From: GCA-2719315 sp964448645
GTDB taxonomy: Bacteria; Bacteroidota; Bacteroidia; Flavobacteriales; Flavobacteriaceae
Assembly (NCBI GenBank): GCA_964448645.1
Contig: CAYUZY010000032.1
Span: forward strand, 1 to 17,342
Direction of reading: 5' to 3'
DNA length: 17,342 nt
Shown: piece after piece, positions 14,538-17,342 of the stretch
How the letters are laid out: every line of letters begins with the position of its first letter
How positions within the stretch are numbered: position 1 is the stretch's first letter
The notes under the pieces: generated by a model
Seen by the model: the letters and a program-made list of their open reading frames with translations, nothing else
The model's database searches: none
Told to the model about the DNA's origin: nothing
Program-made: the position numbers and the translations under genes

Positions 14538-15941
14538 TTATTTTCCAATACAAAACTTGGAAAAAATAGAACTTAAAATATCTTGATCTATATCGATTTT
14601 TCCTGATATTAGGCCAATTTGGTATATAGATTCTTTAAGATCAATACTTAATAAATCTCCAGTAACATTATTTTTTAGACTTTTTACAACATCATCTAGT
14701 GATTTAAGAGCTTTTTTTAAAGCGTTATAATGTCTTGTGTTAGAAATTATTATATCATTATTATTAATTAATTCTTTAAAATTTTTAATTAATAGTTTTT
14801 TTAACATTTCAATATGATCATCATTAAAAGTTGATAAACCAATAAAATTTGAAATTGAACTTTTATTTATTTCTTTACCTAAATTTTTATAAAATTGGCT
14901 ACTTCCATACTTTTCAATTAGATCAATTTTATTTTCTATTAAAATAATTAATAGATCATCATGAAAAAGGTCGTTGTTTTCTTTTATTATTTCTTTTAAA
15001 GAAATATCCTTTCTGTCAAATAGATATAAAAGAACTTTTGCTTTTTTTATTTTTTCTTTTGCTTTTTCAATTCCTAACGATTCAATTTTATCATTTGATT
15101 TCCGAAGTCCTGCAGTGTCAATAAATCTAAATTTTATACCATCAATAATTAAAGTGTCTTCAATAATATCCCTTGTTGTTCCAGGAATATCAGACACGAT
15201 AGCTTTTTCTTCTTTTAATAAAGCATTAATTAGAGAAGATTTACCAGAATTTGGTCTACCAGCTATTGTAACAGGAATACCATCTTTGATTGCATTACCA
15301 TATTTAAAAGAATCAATCAAAGAATTTAATTTATTTTTCAAATCATTAATAAGTTTATTTAAATCTTTTCTGTTAGCGAATTTTACATCTTCTTCGCTAA
15401 AATCAAGTTCAAGTTCAATAAGTGATGTAAATTCAATTAGTTTTTTCCTTATTAATTCTATAGCATTAGAAAAACCACCTTTAATTTGATTAATTGCAAT
15501 TTTATGTTCCGATTTTGTTTCAGAGGAAATTAAGTCAGATACAGCCTCTGCTTGACTTAGATCAAGTTTTTTATTAAGATAGGCTCTTAGAGTAAATTCT
15601 CCAGGCTGAGCAAGATCAACACCCGTATCAATATAAGATTTAATAATTGACTGTTTTATATAGCTTGAGCCATGACATGAAATTTCAACTAAGTCTTCAC
15701 CAGTATAAGAATTTGGATTTTTAAAAACAGAAATTAATACTTCATCAATTGTTTTATTATTTACAATAAAATCTCCTAATATTAATTTAAATGATTTAGA
15801 TGAAGATAATTTGATTCCAGATTTAGATTTAAAGAATGAATCAGTTAATTTAATTGATTCTGAGCCAGAAATTCTTATAATAGCTATTGCGCCTGATCCA
15901 GGTGGGGTAGAAGTGGCTATTATAGTTCCTTTAGATAACAT
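14538..15941 (-). CDS. mnmE: tRNA modification GTPase MnmE
   Basis: MnmE with MnmG installs the carboxymethylaminomethyl group on U34 of certain tRNAs in the cytosol. The 467-residue product has the N-terminal tetrahydrofolate-binding domain (GTIIATSTPPGSGAIAIIRISG, 5-26), a helical domain, and an inserted GTPase domain with G1 GRPNSGKSS (228-236), G2 GTTRD (254-258), G3 DTAG (275-278) and G4 NKID (337-340). It ends in the invariant CIGK motif (464-467) that is needed for the modification chemistry. All key residues are present and length is normal. It sits between a GNAT gene (5-base gap) and an MFS gene (no gap), all on the minus strand, so it is part of an operon. Confidence 0.98.
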   Translation of the reverse strand: MLSKGTIIATSTPPGSGAIAIIRISGSESIKLTDSFFKSKSGIKLSSSKSFKLILGDFIVNNKTIDEVLISVFKNPNSYTGEDLVEISCHGSSYIKQSIIKSYIDTGVDLAQPGEFTLRAYLNKKLDLSQAEAVSDLISSETKSEHKIAINQIKGGFSNAIELIRKKLIEFTSLIELELDFSEEDVKFANRKDLNKLINDLKNKLNSLIDSFKYGNAIKDGIPVTIAGRPNSGKSSLINALLKEEKAIVSDIPGTTRDIIEDTLIIDGIKFRFIDTAGLRKSNDKIESLGIEKAKEKIKKAKVLLYLFDRKDISLKEIIKENNDLFHDDLLIILIENKIDLIEKYGSSQFYKNLGKEINKSSISNFIGLSTFNDDHIEMLKKLLIKNFKELINNNDIIISNTRHYNALKKALKSLDDVVKSLKNNVTGDLLSIDLKESIYQIGLISGKIDIDQDILSSIFSKFCIGK

Positions 15942-15946
15942 AATTA

Positions 15947-17080
15947 TTATAGTTTTTTACTGAAAGTAGCTCTTCTCTTATGAATCCTATTTTGATAATT
16001 TTTCCAATTATTATGAATAGCAATATTTTCTTCTAATTCTGGGTTAGTTTCTACAATAGAAATATTTCTTTTGTTGAATGTTTTTTGAATTTCATTAAAT
16101 AAAATAGCAGTTATCCCTTTATTTTGAAACTCTGGTCTAATTCCAATTAAATAAAATGAGGCTTTGTCATAATAAAATGAAGCTTTTAAAATATGCAAGA
16201 ACCCAAAAGGAAATAATTTTCCATTTACTTTCCTTAATGCTTTTGCAAAAGAAGGCATAATTATCACAAACCCAATTAAATCATCTTCTTTATTTACGAC
16301 ACATTTAATTAAATCTGGACTAATATATTTTAAATACTTTTCTTTATAATATTTAATTTGATAATCTTGAATAGGAACATAGGTTTGAAGAGTATTATAT
16401 GTGCTATCAAGGAGCTTAAACATCTGATCAACATATGGTAGAATTTCTTTTTTTTTATTAAAATTTAATGGCCTCAAATTATATCTTTTTAAAATTAAAT
16501 TTGAAAATTTTTTTATTTTTTCAGGAGCATTTTCTGATGAAGCAATTTTAATTTCATACTCTATCCAAACAGCTTCTTTTTTATAGCCATGTAATTTTAG
16601 GTGTTTTGGATAATATGGGTGATTATATAGGGTTATCATAGTACTCATTTCATTAAATCCTTCTATTAACATACCTGATTTATCTAAATTTGAAAAACCC
16701 ATTGGTCCTTCAATTTTTTTTAATCCTTTTTCTTTTCCAAAAGCTTCAACAGTATTAAGCAAAGCTTTACTTACAGATAGGTCATCTATAAAATCAAACC
16801 AACCAAATCTAACTTTCTTTTTGTTTATTTTTTTTACTTCTAGCCAATTAATTATAGCGGCAATTCTTCCAACAATTTTTCCATTTTTATATGCCAAGTA
16901 AAATTTTGCTATAGAATTATTATATACAGGATTTTTATTTGGATTAATTGTATCAATTTCTTCATTAATTATTGGAGGGACCCAGAAAGGGTTGTCAGAA
17001 TAAAGTTCAAATTGAAAATTAACGAATTTTTTATAATCAGAGATACTTTTTATCTCTACTATTTCTAGAGAGTTATCCAT
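15947..17080 (-). CDS. GNAT-fold acetyltransferase-like protein (YghO type)
   Basis: The 377-residue protein is a large two-lobe member of the N-acetyltransferase superfamily found next to housekeeping genes in many Bacteroidota. The N-terminal part has DNPFWVPP (29-36), KFYLAYKNGKIVGRIAAI (59-76) and GWFDFIDD (93-100), then EGPMGFSNLDKSGMLIEGF (124-142). The C-terminal lobe has KEDDLIGFVIIMPS and the acetyl-CoA loop-like segment IGIRPEFQNKGITAILFNE (312-330), where QNKGIT stands for the Q/R-x-x-G-x-G/A motif. No signal peptide is seen. The start abuts the stop of the beta-barrel gene and it is five bases before mnmE. The substrate is unknown. Confidence 0.85.
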   Translation of the reverse strand: MDNSLEIVEIKSISDYKKFVNFQFELYSDNPFWVPPIINEEIDTINPNKNPVYNNSIAKFYLAYKNGKIVGRIAAIINWLEVKKINKKKVRFGWFDFIDDLSVSKALLNTVEAFGKEKGLKKIEGPMGFSNLDKSGMLIEGFNEMSTMITLYNHPYYPKHLKLHGYKKEAVWIEYEIKIASSENAPEKIKKFSNLILKRYNLRPLNFNKKKEILPYVDQMFKLLDSTYNTLQTYVPIQDYQIKYYKEKYLKYISPDLIKCVVNKEDDLIGFVIIMPSFAKALRKVNGKLFPFGFLHILKASFYYDKASFYLIGIRPEFQNKGITAILFNEIQKTFNKRNISIVETNPELEENIAIHNNWKNYQNRIHKRRATFSKKL

Positions 17081-17342
17081 TTAATTCTTTTTTCTTGCCC
17101 TTTTGTTTCTTTTTTTCTCAGCTCTTGATGTTTTCTTTAAAGATTTCTTTAATTGCTTTTCCTCTTTTTTTAATTTTTTTTCTTCAATTTCAGCTGAAGA
17201 TTTAAAATCTTTATGAAAATCTAACCTGTAAGAAGCTCCAAAATTAGCAAAAATTAGAGAAGGAGATTCTTTGACATTCATTCCTAGACTAGTTTCAAAA
17301 TGTAAATTATTTGAAAAAAGAAAAGCAACACCGGTTCTAAAA
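17081..17342 (-). CDS. Outer-membrane beta-barrel protein, C-terminal part with basic tail (5' end outside window)
   Basis: The frame is open to the window edge, so the ATG at 17281 is internal. The visible ~86 residues begin with alternating strand-like sequence (FRTGVAFLFSNNLHFETSLG, then PSLIFANFGASYRLDF), which resembles the closing strands of an outer-membrane beta-barrel. Then comes an unusual 42-residue tail of Lys, Arg and Glu (EEKKLKKEEKQLKKSLKK and RAEKKRNKRARKKN), a charged coil beyond the usual aromatic C-terminus. Poly-basic tails after barrels do occur in Flavobacteriia. The stop abuts the GNAT gene, so the two are cotranscribed. Assignment as a barrel rests on a short fragment. 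Confidence 0.6.
   Translation of the reverse strand, partial: FRTGVAFLFSNNLHFETSLGMNVKESPSLIFANFGASYRLDFHKDFKSSAEIEEKKLKKEEKQLKKSLKKTSRAEKKRNKRARKKN

Noticed and set aside
14974..15489. Plus-strand open frame across mnmE
   Set aside because: It is antisense to a fully recognisable MnmE GTPase domain and its Ser/Phe/Ile-rich translation is a typical shadow of AT-rich coding sequence.
1..17342. Defence system, prophage, insertion sequence, CRISPR or tRNA
   Set aside because: No nuclease, transposase, integrase, direct-repeat array, or cloverleaf-like sequence was found on either strand.

Overview
The window reads as chromosomal DNA from a marine-type, very AT-rich member of the Bacteroidota, most likely a Flavobacteriia. 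This rests on the strong A+T bias, lipoproteins with the short Bacteroidota signal plus Cys, secreted proteins cleaved after SxQ-like ends, a bacillithiol synthase (BshA) fragment, few Shine-Dalgarno sequences, and TAnnTTTG-like promoter boxes. I see no rRNA, tRNA, CRISPR array, transposase or phage gene. A run of ten N at 1927-1936 marks an assembly gap.

Layout. (1) 1-393 is the C-terminal part of bshA. It converges on a penicillin-acylase-family gene (2498 to 395, minus) that is interrupted by the N gap and by an in-frame TAA near its start. A possible 29-residue membrane peptide lies just upstream of the acylase. (2) 2789-3501 holds two small unknown genes, one secreted and acidic, one cytosolic and basic. 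(3) 3543-7140 is a sugar module: a secreted DUF1080 (3-keto-disaccharide hydrolase-like) protein translationally coupled to an exported Gfo/Idh/MocA oxidoreductase, facing a vSGLT-like sodium/sugar symporter. (4) 7226-8912 carries four small envelope proteins: a NIPSNAP-family lipoprotein, a Kazal-type protease-inhibitor lipoprotein, an unknown lipoprotein and an NTF2/SnoaL-like lipoprotein. (5) 8968-11114 (minus) is a tight pair: a secreted PHP-domain phosphodiesterase followed by a Tat-exported sugar-phosphate-isomerase/epimerase-like TIM barrel. (6) 11217-13265 holds a conserved unknown lipoprotein, a small membrane protein and a secreted acetyl-esterase-like alpha/beta hydrolase. (7) 13254-17342 (minus) is a head-to-tail operon: the end of an outer-membrane beta-barrel protein with a basic tail, a GNAT-family protein, mnmE and an MFS transporter.

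How it may fit together. The DUF1080 protein, the Gfo/Idh/MocA oxidoreductase, the TIM-barrel isomerase and the sodium/sugar symporter are the parts expected of an oxidative (3-keto) route for splitting glycosides in the periplasm followed by sodium-driven uptake. Esterase and phosphodiesterase functions nearby could remove decorations. This linkage is inferred from gene content. No TonB-dependent receptor, SusD homologue or glycoside hydrolase is visible here, so the substrate cannot be named. The bshA and mnmE ends of the window are housekeeping.
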